NCBI RefSeq assembly: GCF_000012845.1
Contig: NC_009615.1
Coordinates: 2,007,501 to 2,071,500, forward strand
Direction of reading: 5' to 3'
From: Parabacteroides distasonis ATCC 8503
GTDB lineage: Bacteria > Bacteroidota > Bacteroidia > Bacteroidales > Tannerellaceae
DNA length: 64,000 bases
Numbering within the stretch: position 1 is the stretch's first letter; the number at the start of each line of letters is the position of its first letter. A model generated the notes under the pieces. That model was given only the letters and a program-made list of their open reading frames with translations. It ran no database searches and had not been told where the DNA came from. The translations under genes and the position numbers were made by a program. Positions 53,893-62,172 of the stretch are shown here, in pieces.

Positions 53893-54294
53893 TTAGGCGA
53901 TTCCCAACAACTCTACCTCAAATATTAATGTGGAGAAAGCAGGGATCGGACCCGAGGCACGATTACCATAACCCAAACTGTAAGGGATATAGATTATCCA
54001 TCTATCTCCTACCCGCATTTCTTGAAGAGCCAATTGCCAGCCTTCAATCACTTGATTCAAGCGAAAGGCTTCCGGGCAACCCCGTTTCCATGAGTTATCA
54101 AATTCCCTTCCGTTAATCAACGTTCCCTTATAATGTACGGAAACGACGTTTTCCCTATTAGGCGATACCTGGCCTGTACCCGCTTGTATTACCTTATATA
54201 ATATACCGCACGGTAATGTCTGGGTTCCCTCTTCCGAAGCGATCTCGTCCAAATACAATAGATTCTTCTCTTTGTACTCCTCTTTTCTACTCAT
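53893..54294 (-). CDS. FKBP-type peptidyl-prolyl isomerase
   Basis: A 133-residue single-domain FKBP. After a charged 30-residue N-terminus comes the isomerase domain with VSVHYKGTLINGREFDNSWKRG, the hydrophobic pocket Trp in QVIEGWQLALQEM, and IPYSLGYGNRASGPIPAFSTLIFEVELL at the end. There is no signal peptide or lipobox, so it is probably cytoplasmic, unlike most Bacteroidales FKBPs. In the first motif the canonical FDSS reads FDNS. It is monocistronic and shares a terminator with the RND operon. Confidence 0.88.
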   Translation of the reverse strand: MSRKEEYKEKNLLYLDEIASEEGTQTLPCGILYKVIQAGTGQVSPNRENVVSVHYKGTLINGREFDNSWKRGCPEAFRLNQVIEGWQLALQEMRVGDRWIIYIPYSLGYGNRASGPIPAFSTLIFEVELLGIA

Positions 54295-54499
54295 ATATAT
54301 TACATTATCTTACATTTAGCTCCGCAAATGTAGCAAATAGAAATAGAAATGCAATGGCATAGTAACACAATAGACATGCCAAACGTTCAAATACTATCAT
54401 TATATGAATCTGATTCCCGCTTTTTTTATCATAGATCAAGAAAACATAGGAATCCGCAAAAAACATGCTATAAAACATACCACGTATGGAATAACGCCG

Positions 54500-54507
54500 T
54501 ATATTTG
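54500..54507 (+). promoter_or_regulatory. -7 box before the 26-codon ORF
   Basis: TATATTTG, 28 bp upstream of the ATG at 54536; no TTG at the expected -33 distance. Confidence 0.35.
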
Positions 54508-54535
54508 TGTCGTAAAACATAATTGTAAAGCAAAT

Positions 54536-54616
54536 ATGGTAAAAAGATTGTTTAAACGTTACATCGATTTGCTAGGGTTTCAACCTTGGACAATTTGGGT
54601 TTACCGCGTGTGGTAA
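54536..54616 (+). CDS. Candidate 26-residue peptide gene
   Basis: The ATG at 54536 encodes a 26-residue peptide beginning MVKRLFKRYIDLLGF and ending IWVYRVW: basic N-terminus, hydrophobic and Trp-rich C-terminus, compatible with a membrane-active peptide. A -7 box lies 28 bp upstream. The stop codon lies within an 8-bp perfect hairpin (GGTTTACC 54598-54605, GGTAAACC 54612-54619). The combination of promoter box, amphipathic peptide and hairpin suggests expression, but no homologue is recognised and chance cannot be excluded. Confidence 0.35.
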   Translation: MVKRLFKRYIDLLGFQPWTIWVYRVW

Positions 54617-54642
54617 ACCTCACGATGAAAAAGAGGATGGTT

Positions 54643-54710
54643 TAGGTTAAGGTTATCAGAAGTCCGGGATTAGGTTAGTAATAGGTTAAAAGGTTAAAGG
54701 TTTAGGTTTT
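54643..54710. repeat. Degenerate GGTTAA-rich tract
   Basis: About eight loosely spaced copies of AGGTTA/AGGTTT words on the plus strand over 68 bp, between the two candidate small ORFs. No coding potential. Confidence 0.5.
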
Positions 54711-54800
54711 CAATTCATTCGTTACTCGGACTTCAAAAGTTATGTGAGATTTAGAACGTGTCGAAAGGCATAGATTTATTAATTAAAAAGAAAATGAGCT

Positions 54801-54896
54801 ATGAAAAGTTTTATTAGACATTTTTTGGATAGTTGCTTGAGATCACTCGCTGCTATCGGTCAGTCGGAGTTAACAAAATGGGGTTACAATAAATAA
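54801..54896 (+). CDS. Candidate 31-residue peptide gene
   Basis: The ATG at 54801, after an A/G-rich leader, encodes a 31-residue peptide starting MKSFIRHFLDSCLRSLAAIG and ending ELTKWGYNK, with a basic amphipathic first half. A strong hairpin from AAAATGGGG (54876) to CCCCATTTT (54914) covers the last codons and stop, and an intrinsic terminator follows at 54952. It is laid out like the ORF at 54536. It may be a small toxin-like or leader peptide, or part of a structured RNA; I recognise no family. Confidence 0.35.
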   Translation: MKSFIRHFLDSCLRSLAAIGQSELTKWGYNK

Positions 54897-54951
54897 GTAA
54901 CACCCCATTTTACCGGGAAGGTGAACATTTGATTTTTTCAAACCATACCGC

Positions 54952-54986
54952 GGTTGCTTGGCATCTTGCCAGACAACCACTTTTTT
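54952..54986 (+). terminator. Intrinsic terminator of the small-ORF transcript
   Basis: Stem GGTTG-C-TTGGCA / TGCCAG-A-CAACC with a 3-nt loop, then TTTTTT. Its presence implies a transcript entering from the left that is distinct from catalase. Confidence 0.65.
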
Positions 54987-55009
54987 GTATCCATACCTTT
55001 TAAACAAGA

Positions 55010-55087
55010 TATCTTAGTTTCATTGAGAAAGTATCCTAAGTTCATTGGCGAAGTATCTTAGGTGTATGGGGCGATGAAACTAAGATA
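55010..55087. repeat. Three 22-23-bp repeats closed by an inverted copy
   Basis: Units contain ATATCTTAG, GTATCCTAAG and GTATCTTAGG followed by TTCATT- or GTATGG-like words. The first unit (TATCTTAGTTTCAT, 55010-55023) is matched perfectly in inverse at 55074-55087, so the block folds into a stem-loop. Confidence 0.65.
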
Positions 55088-55143
55088 CTTTTATAACTCA
55101 TGCGCCTATCCCCACTGAGTTTCTACTACCCATCTATATATTT

Positions 55144-55158
55144 ATAGATATTAACTAT
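55144..55158 (+). promoter_or_regulatory. OxyR-like half-operator at catalase
   Basis: ATAGATATTAACTAT matches the OxyR half-site ATAGnTnnnAnCTAT exactly and abuts the -33 TTG. A second half-site is only approximate (CTAT one base out of register). In Bacteroides fragilis OxyR controls catalase, so the assignment is plausible. Confidence 0.5.
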
Positions 55159-55189
55159 TTGACAACTGTCTAACAACATCTTATTTTTG
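55159..55189 (+). promoter_or_regulatory. Catalase promoter
   Basis: TTG (55159-55161), 20-bp spacer, TATTTTTG (55182-55189). Implies a leader of about 88 nt. Confidence 0.65.
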
Positions 55190-55282
55190 TCAGGAAGTTA
55201 AAAACAATTGTTGTTTCTAAACAGTTTTATTTAAAGATTACTTTATCTAAAATTCTTTATTGCGACATAAAAAACTAAAGTT

Positions 55283-56749
55283 ATGGAAGACAAAAAACTA
55301 ACTGCCGCCAACGGGCGCCCTGTTGCGGACAATCAGAACGTACAAACAGTGGGGCCACGTGGCCCGATGGTATTACAAGACCCTTGGTTCATTGAGAAGC
55401 TAGCGCACTTCGACCGTGAAGTGATCCCAGAAAGACGCATGCACGCCAAAGGTTCCGGCGCATTCGGTACCTTTACCGTTACACATGATATCACAAAGTA
55501 TACGAAAGCGGCTATTTTCAGCGAGGTAGGCAAGAAAACTGACTGCTTTGTCCGTTTCTCCACCGTAGCCGGAGAGCGCGGAGCAGCCGACGCAGAGCGT
55601 GATATCCGTGGATTCGCCATGAAATTCTACACAGAGGAGGGCAACTGGGACTTAGTGGGTAACAACACCCCGGTATTTTTCTTGCGTGATCCCCTAAAAT
55701 TCCCTGACTTGAATCATGCGATCAAACGTGACCCGAAAACGAATCTACGAAGCGAGGATAACAACTGGGATTTCTGGACTTTGCTTCCCGAGGCCCTGCA
55801 TCAAGTAACGATTACGATGAGTTCTCGCGGCATTCCTTACTCTTATCGACATATGCATGGTTTCGGTAGCCATACGTACAGTTTTATCAACGATAAGAAC
55901 GAACGTATCTGGGTGAAGTTCCATCTCAGAACCCTGCAAGGTATCAAGAACTTGAGTGACGAGGAAGCGGCTGCGATCATCGCCAAGGATCGTGAATCCC
56001 ATCAGCGTGATTTGTTCGAGAGTATCGAGCGTGGGGACTTCCCGAAATGGAAATTCCAGATCCAATTGATGACTGAAGAGCAGGCCGAGACCTATCCGAT
56101 CAACCCATTCGACCTCACGAAAGTATGGCCGCATAAGGACTTCCCGTTAATGGATGTCGGTATCCTCGAGTTGAACCGTAATCCGGAGAATTATTTCCAA
56201 GACGTGGAGCAAGCCGCATTCAACCCGATGAATACTGTCGAAGGCATCGGCTTCTCCCCAGACAAGATGTTACAAGGTCGTCTATTCTCTTATGGCGACG
56301 CCCAGCGTTACCGCCTTGGCGTGAACCTAGAGCAGATCCCGGTGAACAAGCCCCGTTGTCCGTTCCATGCCTATCACCGTGACGGAACGATGCGTGTAGA
56401 CGGAAACTATGGAGCCGCAAAGGGTTACGAACCTAACAGCTTCGGCGAATGGAAAGACTCTCCCGAGAAGAAGGAACCGCCTTTGAAAGTACACGGGGAT
56501 GTTTATAATTACAACGAGCGTGAGTACGATGATGATTACTACAGCCAACCGGGTGCCTTATTCCGTTTGATGCCGCCGGAAGAGCAACAGTTGTTATTCG
56601 GCAATACCGCCCGTGCGATGGGTAACGCCCAACTGTTCATCAAGCAACGCCACGTACGCAATTGCTACAAGGCAGACCCTGCTTACGGTAAGGGAGTAGC
56701 TGAAGCTCTAGGAATCAGCTTGGAAGAGGCCTTGAAAGAAGACCGATAA
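55283..56749 (+). CDS. katA: Haem catalase (small-subunit type)
   Basis: Decomposes hydrogen peroxide in the cytoplasm. 488 residues, typical for clade 3 small-subunit catalases. The catalytic His is His54 in [12 protein letters not shown], the distal Asn is in [11 protein letters not shown], and the proximal haem Tyr is in [14 protein letters not shown] near 340. The central signature [15 protein letters not shown] is intact. It is a single gene with a consensus promoter preceded by an OxyR-like half-site, so peroxide induction is likely. The Bacteroides fragilis orthologue is called katB; the symbol here is generic. Confidence 0.95.
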   Translation: MEDKKLTAANGRPVADNQNVQTVGPRGPMVLQDPWFIEKLAHFDREVIPERRMHAKGSGAFGTFTVTHDITKYTKAAIFSEVGKKTDCFVRFSTVAGERGAADAERDIRGFAMKFYTEEGNWDLVGNNTPVFFLRDPLKFPDLNHAIKRDPKTNLRSEDNNWDFWTLLPEALHQVTITMSSRGIPYSYRHMHGFGSHTYSFINDKNERIWVKFHLRTLQGIKNLSDEEAAAIIAKDRESHQRDLFESIERGDFPKWKFQIQLMTEEQAETYPINPFDLTKVWPHKDFPLMDVGILELNRNPENYFQDVEQAAFNPMNTVEGIGFSPDKMLQGRLFSYGDAQRYRLGVNLEQIPVNKPRCPFHAYHRDGTMRVDGNYGAAKGYEPNSFGEWKDSPEKKEPPLKVHGDVYNYNEREYDDDYYSQPGALFRLMPPEEQQLLFGNTARAMGNAQLFIKQRHVRNCYKADPAYGKGVAEALGISLEEALKEDR

Positions 56750-56820
56750 AGTAGTAAGGCTACGATAGAAAGCGATAAAAGAGGGATAACCCCAGTAATC
56801 CTATGGATGAACGGGTTATC

Positions 56821-57195
56821 TCATTCTTTTTTAGTAGGATAAGAGAGGATATGCCATGAGACCCCGATACTGATAAGCCCTAGCAAAGCTTTCACCCACC
56901 AATAGCCGACTAGCAAAAGGGAAGTAATGATCGTAGATAGCCACATGATAGCGATCGTGATAATCTTGGAACGCAAAGGAATAGCCTTATCTTCCACAAA
57001 GCCCTTAATATGCGGCCCGAAATAACGATTGCTCATCACCCGGTTATAAAGTCTCTCCGAGCTACGGACATAAAACCAACAAGTCAGTAACCAAAAAGGA
57101 GTGGTCGGGAGCAAAGGGACAAAGATACCGATCGCTCCCAATATGAGAAAAAACGTTCCTAACGTAATGTATATGATACGTCTCGTCCCGTTCAT
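56821..57195 (-). CDS. YbaN/DUF454 family membrane protein
   Basis: A 124-residue inner-membrane protein with three to four hydrophobic segments and the DUF454 signature GIFVPLLPTTPFWLLTCWFYVRSSERLYNR (about 23-52), followed by KAIPLRSKIITIAIMW. Function is unknown. Its ATG overlaps the fmt stop by one base (TGATG), so it is the coupled last gene of the tsaC-sugar transferase-ClC-fmt unit. Confidence 0.85.
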   Translation of the reverse strand: MNGTRRIIYITLGTFFLILGAIGIFVPLLPTTPFWLLTCWFYVRSSERLYNRVMSNRYFGPHIKGFVEDKAIPLRSKIITIAIMWLSTIITSLLLVGYWWVKALLGLISIGVSWHILSYPTKKE

Positions 57196-58169
57196 CAGCC
57201 AACCGTATATTCCGCAATTTGCTTGAAACCATTCAGGAAGTCCGTTATATTCATCCGTTTCTTTCCGGCAAGTTGCAAGGAACGCAAGCGAAGAAAACCG
57301 TCCTTCACGGCCACGTCGATATACGATTTATGATCCGTATGGATAGAGCCGACCGGGAAGTTATGCTCCGCCGGACGTTTCTCTGCCTGGTAAATCTTTA
57401 AAGCCAGACGTTTGCCATCCTCAGAGATCAATTCCGTCCAAGCGGCAGGATAAGGAGAAAGCCCACGGACGAAATCATAGATATTCTTCACCGGCTGGTT
57501 CCAGTCGATATGACAGGTATCCTTGAATATCTTCGGGGCCGGACGCAACTCGGCGGCATCCTTATAGAATTCCTCTTGGGGGATAGCGTCTGTTTTTCCA
57601 TCCAACAGTAAGTCCACGGTCTCGGTAACCAACCTCGCCCCCATCGCCATCAAGGCATCGTGAACGGTTTCTACATCGTCGGTATCAGCGATCGGCAGAT
57701 GTCTCTGACGGATGATCTTACCCGTATCGATCTCATGCGTAAGAAAGAAAGTAGTCACGCCGGTCTCCGTATCACCATTGATAACCGCCCAGTTGATCGG
57801 AGCGGCACCCCGGTATTGCGGAAGCAAGGAGGCATGCAGATTAAAAGTTCCCAGACGGGGCATATTCCAGACCACCTCCGGCAGCATACGAAACGCCACC
57901 ACGATCTGCAAATCCGCCCGCAAGGCACGCAGTTCCTCCAAAAACGCCTCATCCTTCAACTTCTCTGGCTGTAAGACCGGAAGACCCACCGATACGGCAT
58001 ATTGCTTCACGGCACTCGGCTGAAGCACGCTACCATGACGGCCCATCGGCTTATCCGGCATCGTAATGACACCTACCACATTATATCCACCTTCTACCAA
58101 GGCACGCAGGCTCTCCACGGCGAAATCGGGAGTGCCCATATATACGATTCGTAAATCCTCTTTCTTCAT
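57195..58169 (-). CDS. fmt: Methionyl-tRNA formyltransferase
   Basis: Formylates initiator Met-tRNA using 10-formyl-THF. 324 residues from the ATG at 58169; the open frame reaches a TTG two codons earlier. The N-terminal formyltransferase domain has VYMGTPDFAVESL, the catalytic segment NLHASLLPQYRGAAPINWAVINGD (Asn and His of the active site) and HEIDTGKII with the catalytic Asp. A C-terminal OB-like tRNA-binding domain runs from about 205. The usual partner def is not adjacent. It lies 30 bp after the ClC gene. Confidence 0.95.
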   Translation of the reverse strand: MKKEDLRIVYMGTPDFAVESLRALVEGGYNVVGVITMPDKPMGRHGSVLQPSAVKQYAVSVGLPVLQPEKLKDEAFLEELRALRADLQIVVAFRMLPEVVWNMPRLGTFNLHASLLPQYRGAAPINWAVINGDTETGVTTFFLTHEIDTGKIIRQRHLPIADTDDVETVHDALMAMGARLVTETVDLLLDGKTDAIPQEEFYKDAAELRPAPKIFKDTCHIDWNQPVKNIYDFVRGLSPYPAAWTELISEDGKRLALKIYQAEKRPAEHNFPVGSIHTDHKSYIDVAVKDGFLRLRSLQLAGKKRMNITDFLNGFKQIAEYTVG

Positions 58170-58199
58170 GTACAATAAATTGGATCTGTTTTTAACAAG

Positions 58200-59984
58200 T
58201 TAGTCCCCGGAAAAGTTATCGACCAATACCTCCCGATAGGAATTAAATATCTTCGATTTCGACATAAAGCCGATATAATGGCCATTCTCATCGACCACCG
58301 GAAGATTCCACGCTTTCGTATCGTCAAACGTCTGCATGATCTGATCCATCGGCGTGTTGATTACGATCTTGGCCGGGGCGGAAACCATGAACTTCGATAC
58401 ATGGAAACGATTATACAACTCCGGACGGAACATGATATTCCGGATATTATCCAGCAAGACGATACCCAGCAACACGCCCCGCTCGTCCACAACAGGGAAG
58501 GTGTTACGCCCGCTTCGGGAAATAACCTTTACCATATCGCCCAACGTCATCTCCGGAGACACCATCTGGAAATCTTTCTCGATCACGCTATCCGCCCGTA
58601 GCAAGGTAAGCACCGCCCGATCCTTATGGTGCGTCAGCAACTCGCCTTTCTGCGCCAAACGCATGGAGTAGATACTATGAGGCTCAAACATAAGGATCGT
58701 GATATAGGAACTGATCGAGACGATCATCAAGGGGAGGAACAAATCATACCCACCCGTCAGCTCGGCGATCAAGAAAACCCCGGTCAAAGGAGCGTGCATC
58801 ACCCCAGACATGATACCCGCCATACCCAGCAAAGCGAAATTCTTCTCCGAGATATACATCGTGAACGGGAAATAATTAGACGTATGCGCAAAGATAAAAC
58901 CGGCGATACAGCCCAGATACAAACTAGGAGCGAAAATACCACCGCACCCCCCTCCGGCATTCGTGGCGCTGGAAGCGAATACCTTCGTAAGCAAGATCAA
59001 GGTCAAGAAGATCAAGACCCCGAAATAGGTATCGTTCAGATCGTAAAACAAACTCTTGTCCATGATATGCGAGAACTGCCCGTTCAGCAACGAGCCGATC
59101 GTATCATAGCCCTCACCATATAGCGGCGGGAACAGGAATATCAAAATACTCAGCATCACCCCCCCCAACATGAACTTCTTCCAATACGTACCCAACTTCC
59201 GGTACATCCCTTCCACCTTGTTCATCACACGGGTAAAATAAAGGGATACCAATCCGCAAAAAACACCCAGCAAGAGCACGTAAGGAATACGCTCGATCTC
59301 GAATGCCTCGGTCTGAGAGAACTTAAACATGGCCTCGGTGCCGGTAAAGATATAAGACATCGTAGCCGCCGTCACCGACGAGATCAGCAAAGGAAGCACG
59401 GAAGTCATCGTAAGGTCCAGCATCAATACCTCGATAACGAACACCAACCCGGCGATAGGCGCCTTGAAGATACCGGCGATCGCTCCGGCGGCACCACATC
59501 CCACGAGCAACATCAACGTCTTTTGCTCCATCTTGAACACCCGCCCCAGATTAGAACCGATAGCCGCCCCCGTCAATACGATAGGAGCCTCCGCCCCGAC
59601 CGATCCACCAAAGCCGATCGTCACGGAACTGGCTACGATAGAGGTCCATGTATTATGCGGCTTGATACGGCTCTTTCGTTGCGAGATGGCATACAAGATC
59701 TTCGTCACACCGTGGCTGATATCATCCCGCACGATGTATTTCACGAATAATCCGGCCAACAAGATACCGATCACCGGATAAAGCAAATAGAGGTAATTTA
59801 CGCCATCAGCATTGAAATTGCCCGTCAATAAATGCTGTATGAAATGGATCAGCTGTTTCAGTATTATGGCGGCGGCTGCCGTACAAAGTCCCACGATAAA
59901 ACTGATAATAAGGATGAAATGCTTCTCCTTGATGCGCTTTTCCCTCCACAACAAGAATTTATAGAATAAACCTTCGTTTGCCAT
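58200..59984 (-). CDS. ClC-family chloride channel/transporter with CBS domains
   Basis: A 594-residue membrane protein. The ClC core (about 20-440) holds the selectivity motifs GFGGSVGAEAPIV, with the gating-Glu position present, and GGCGGIFAPSLYLG. A Ser in the first GSGIP-like motif is not obvious. Two CBS domains follow (about 460-515 and 535-590: VIEKDFQMVSPEMTLGDMVKVI, FMVSAPAKIVINTPMDQIMQTF) and may bind adenine nucleotides. Whether it is a Cl-/H+ exchanger or a channel is not decided here. It lies between the sugar transferase (1-bp gap) and fmt. Confidence 0.9.
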   Translation of the reverse strand: MANEGLFYKFLLWREKRIKEKHFILIISFIVGLCTAAAAIILKQLIHFIQHLLTGNFNADGVNYLYLLYPVIGILLAGLFVKYIVRDDISHGVTKILYAISQRKSRIKPHNTWTSIVASSVTIGFGGSVGAEAPIVLTGAAIGSNLGRVFKMEQKTLMLLVGCGAAGAIAGIFKAPIAGLVFVIEVLMLDLTMTSVLPLLISSVTAATMSYIFTGTEAMFKFSQTEAFEIERIPYVLLLGVFCGLVSLYFTRVMNKVEGMYRKLGTYWKKFMLGGVMLSILIFLFPPLYGEGYDTIGSLLNGQFSHIMDKSLFYDLNDTYFGVLIFLTLILLTKVFASSATNAGGGCGGIFAPSLYLGCIAGFIFAHTSNYFPFTMYISEKNFALLGMAGIMSGVMHAPLTGVFLIAELTGGYDLFLPLMIVSISSYITILMFEPHSIYSMRLAQKGELLTHHKDRAVLTLLRADSVIEKDFQMVSPEMTLGDMVKVISRSGRNTFPVVDERGVLLGIVLLDNIRNIMFRPELYNRFHVSKFMVSAPAKIVINTPMDQIMQTFDDTKAWNLPVVDENGHYIGFMSKSKIFNSYREVLVDNFSGD

Positions 59985-59985
59985 T

Positions 59986-61386
59986 TTAAATACCTTTACC
60001 TGTAAACACTGTTTTAACTGTATAAATGAGAATCGTTATGTCCAGAATCAAGGACATATTCTCATAGTATAATATATCATATTCCAAGCGCTCGATCATC
60101 TCATCCACGCTGCCGGCATATCCATATTTCACCATACCCAACGAGGTGATTCCCGGACGTACGTTATGCAGCAGATAGTAGAAGGGGGCTTTCCTCACGA
60201 TCCGCTCGATGAAATATTTACGTTCCGGACGGGGGCCAACTAGCGACATATCCCCTTTCAGCACGTTCCAGAACTGCGGTAACTCGTCCAAGCGGTATTT
60301 CCGCATCACCCGTCCGAAGGGAGTGATACGGGAATCGTCCTCGGAAGAGAGCAACGGGCCTTCCTCCTCGGCGTTCGTGTACATCGTACGGAACTTATAG
60401 ATCATGAAAGGCTCGCCCATGTATCCGATCCGTTCCTGACTGAAAAACACCGGGCCGGGGGAATCCCGCTTCACCCGCCAAGCGATATACAGGAACAAGG
60501 GAGATAAGAGCACCAAGAAAATCAGAGATAACGTCTTATCCATAAAGAGCTTTACATTCTGCTCGATGGGCAAGAAGTTGTTATCCGTCACGTCCACCAG
60601 CGGAACGCCCTTTATCGCCTTGATCTTTACTTGCGATAATGAACTGGATTTATCCGCCAATATCTTGATCGGCCGTTTATAGCAATATAACGAATACAGG
60701 ATATCCATCAAACGGTTATTATCCACCGTCTCCAAGGCGACAACCAGCTCATCCACCTTTTTCTCCTCTACGATCACCGGCAAAGATTCTAGCCTACCGA
60801 TCACACGATCTCCGGCGACCCCGCCCTTTTTCTCCGTACCATCGGAGACAAAACCGACGATATTATAACCCAAACCATACAGGTCGTCGGCAATACACGC
60901 CGCCTTCTTCCCCGCCCCAATCATCAATACATTCAACGCCCATTCCCTGCACTTTATCTTCCGTAACCCGGCCTGCGTAATCAATAACCGGGGAATATAC
61001 GTCAAGACAAACTGCAATCCCCATAAAGAGAAAAACATATCATAATACACGTGATAAGAACGGGGCAAGTCATTCAGCACTAAGGCAAAAAACAAGATCA
61101 CGACACCGATCGACACGCTCCCAAGGGTAGAGAACAACTCAGTAAGCCTCGACTTACCGAACGGTTTATTATAATAACCGGAAAACCAATATAATACGAA
61201 CCAGAAAAACGGGATCAATAGCTGCCCCTTCAATGAGGGGATATGCAGCAAAAAGGCCCCGACGGTATCAAACCCTTCATACACCGCCACCTCCTCATAG
61301 CGTATCAGGTTAAATAATAACCAGACTACCGACGACGCTATAAAATCCGAGACAATATATTTTCCGGCTTGTACGCTTTTCTTCAT
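59986..61386 (-). CDS. Polyprenyl glycosylphosphotransferase (initiating sugar transferase)
   Basis: A 466-residue membrane enzyme of the bacterial sugar-transferase family that starts exopolysaccharide, O-antigen or S-layer glycan synthesis by moving a sugar phosphate to undecaprenyl phosphate. Four N-terminal membrane helices lead to a Rossmann-like CoA-binding-type domain (about 145-255, NVLMIGAGKKAACIADDLYG). Another membrane helix (about 275-300) precedes the catalytic C-terminus with GPVFFSQERIGYMGEPFMIYKFRTM and LDELPQFWNVLKGDMSLVGPRPE. It is not in a glycan cluster; it lies 2 bp after tsaC and 1 bp before the ClC gene. The acceptor glycan is unknown; a genome-wide role such as general protein O-glycosylation is possible. 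Confidence 0.9.
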   Translation of the reverse strand: MKKSVQAGKYIVSDFIASSVVWLLFNLIRYEEVAVYEGFDTVGAFLLHIPSLKGQLLIPFFWFVLYWFSGYYNKPFGKSRLTELFSTLGSVSIGVVILFFALVLNDLPRSYHVYYDMFFSLWGLQFVLTYIPRLLITQAGLRKIKCREWALNVLMIGAGKKAACIADDLYGLGYNIVGFVSDGTEKKGGVAGDRVIGRLESLPVIVEEKKVDELVVALETVDNNRLMDILYSLYCYKRPIKILADKSSSLSQVKIKAIKGVPLVDVTDNNFLPIEQNVKLFMDKTLSLIFLVLLSPLFLYIAWRVKRDSPGPVFFSQERIGYMGEPFMIYKFRTMYTNAEEEGPLLSSEDDSRITPFGRVMRKYRLDELPQFWNVLKGDMSLVGPRPERKYFIERIVRKAPFYYLLHNVRPGITSLGMVKYGYAGSVDEMIERLEYDILYYENMSLILDITILIYTVKTVFTGKGI

Positions 61387-61388
61387 CC

Positions 61389-61949
61389 TTATCTAATTAC
61401 CTGCACAAGCCCACCGGCTCCTAACTTGATAATGCCGGACGGAGCGGCCTTGCTCATATCGTCCTGACGATAACTCACGATATAATCCACACCCTCCTTG
61501 ATCACCTCCGATACCTCGCTGAAATTAGCGGGAGAAGGCTCGCCGCTTACGTTGGCGGAAGTAGAGACCAAAGGTTTACGGAAGCGCTCGCACAATTTCT
61601 TGGAGAACTCCTCGTTCGTGATACGGATACCCACGCTACCATCGGCTCCCAATAGATTTGTCGCCAAGTTCTTGGCACTTGAGTAAATGATGGTCAACGG
61701 CTTATCAGACACGCTAATCAAATCCCAAGCGATATCGGGAACATCCGACACGTACCTATCCAATTTAGCCTCGCTGTCCATCAAGACCAACATAGCCTTA
61801 TTGTCTGTCCTTCGCTTTAGCTCGTACACTCTTTGTACGGCTTTTTCATTGGTAGCGTCGCAACCAATTCCCCAGATAGTGTCTGTAGGATAAAGTATTA
61901 TGCCGCCTGCGGCCATTACTTCGCAAGCTTTTTTAATATCTTCCGTCAT
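61389..61949 (-). CDS. tsaC: Threonylcarbamoyl-AMP synthase
   Basis: Forms threonylcarbamoyl-AMP from threonine, bicarbonate and ATP for the t6A37 tRNA modification. 186 residues, a single YrdC/Sua5 domain without the Sua5 C-terminal extension. Visible features are GGIILYPTDTIWGIGCDATN (about 15-34), the nucleotide-binding basic cluster VYELKRRTDNKAMLVLM, and LVSTSANVSGEPSP. It is the first gene of a five-gene run with gaps of 2, 1, 30 and -1 bp. Its promoter lies about 25 bp upstream. Confidence 0.92.
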   Translation of the reverse strand: MTEDIKKACEVMAAGGIILYPTDTIWGIGCDATNEKAVQRVYELKRRTDNKAMLVLMDSEAKLDRYVSDVPDIAWDLISVSDKPLTIIYSSAKNLATNLLGADGSVGIRITNEEFSKKLCERFRKPLVSTSANVSGEPSPANFSEVSEVIKEGVDYIVSYRQDDMSKAAPSGIIKLGAGGLVQVIR

Positions 61950-61969
61950 TGTATTTTATAATATTTAGG

Positions 61970-61998
61970 CAAATGTACGAATCATTCTCCTACTTCAA
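61970..61998 (-). promoter_or_regulatory. Promoter of the tsaC operon
   Basis: Minus strand TTG (61996-61998), 18-bp spacer, TACATTTG (61970-61977). Confidence 0.5.
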
Positions 61999-62172
61999 AA
62001 AAATAATAACAAAAAAACTATTTTCTTTAAGCCATACCGGATATACCATATTTAATTTCTAACTTTACGGGTTGAAATATATTGCGGAAATCTCGCCTTT
62101 GTCATACGGTAGATTAAGGATGACAAGGTATCCGTAGTATCAGGCAAGCAAAAAAGAAAAAAACAATATATA

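Larger units (their letters stand above)
54295..55282. other. Long intergenic region with small ORFs, hairpins and repeats
   Basis: 988 bp between the FKBP and catalase genes. It holds two candidate small ORFs (54536-54616, 54801-54896) whose stops lie in hairpins, a (GGTTAA)-like low-complexity tract (54643-54710), an intrinsic terminator (54952-54986), a three-unit repeat (55010-55087) and the catalase control region. This looks like one or two short transcripts, possibly regulatory RNAs or peptide genes. Nothing recognisable is seen in 54305-54495. Confidence 0.6.

Noticed and set aside
54658-54735. GAAGTCCG/CGGACTTC pair as a second invertible segment
   Set aside because: Arms are only 8 bp, contain no promoter box and flank no obvious target gene.
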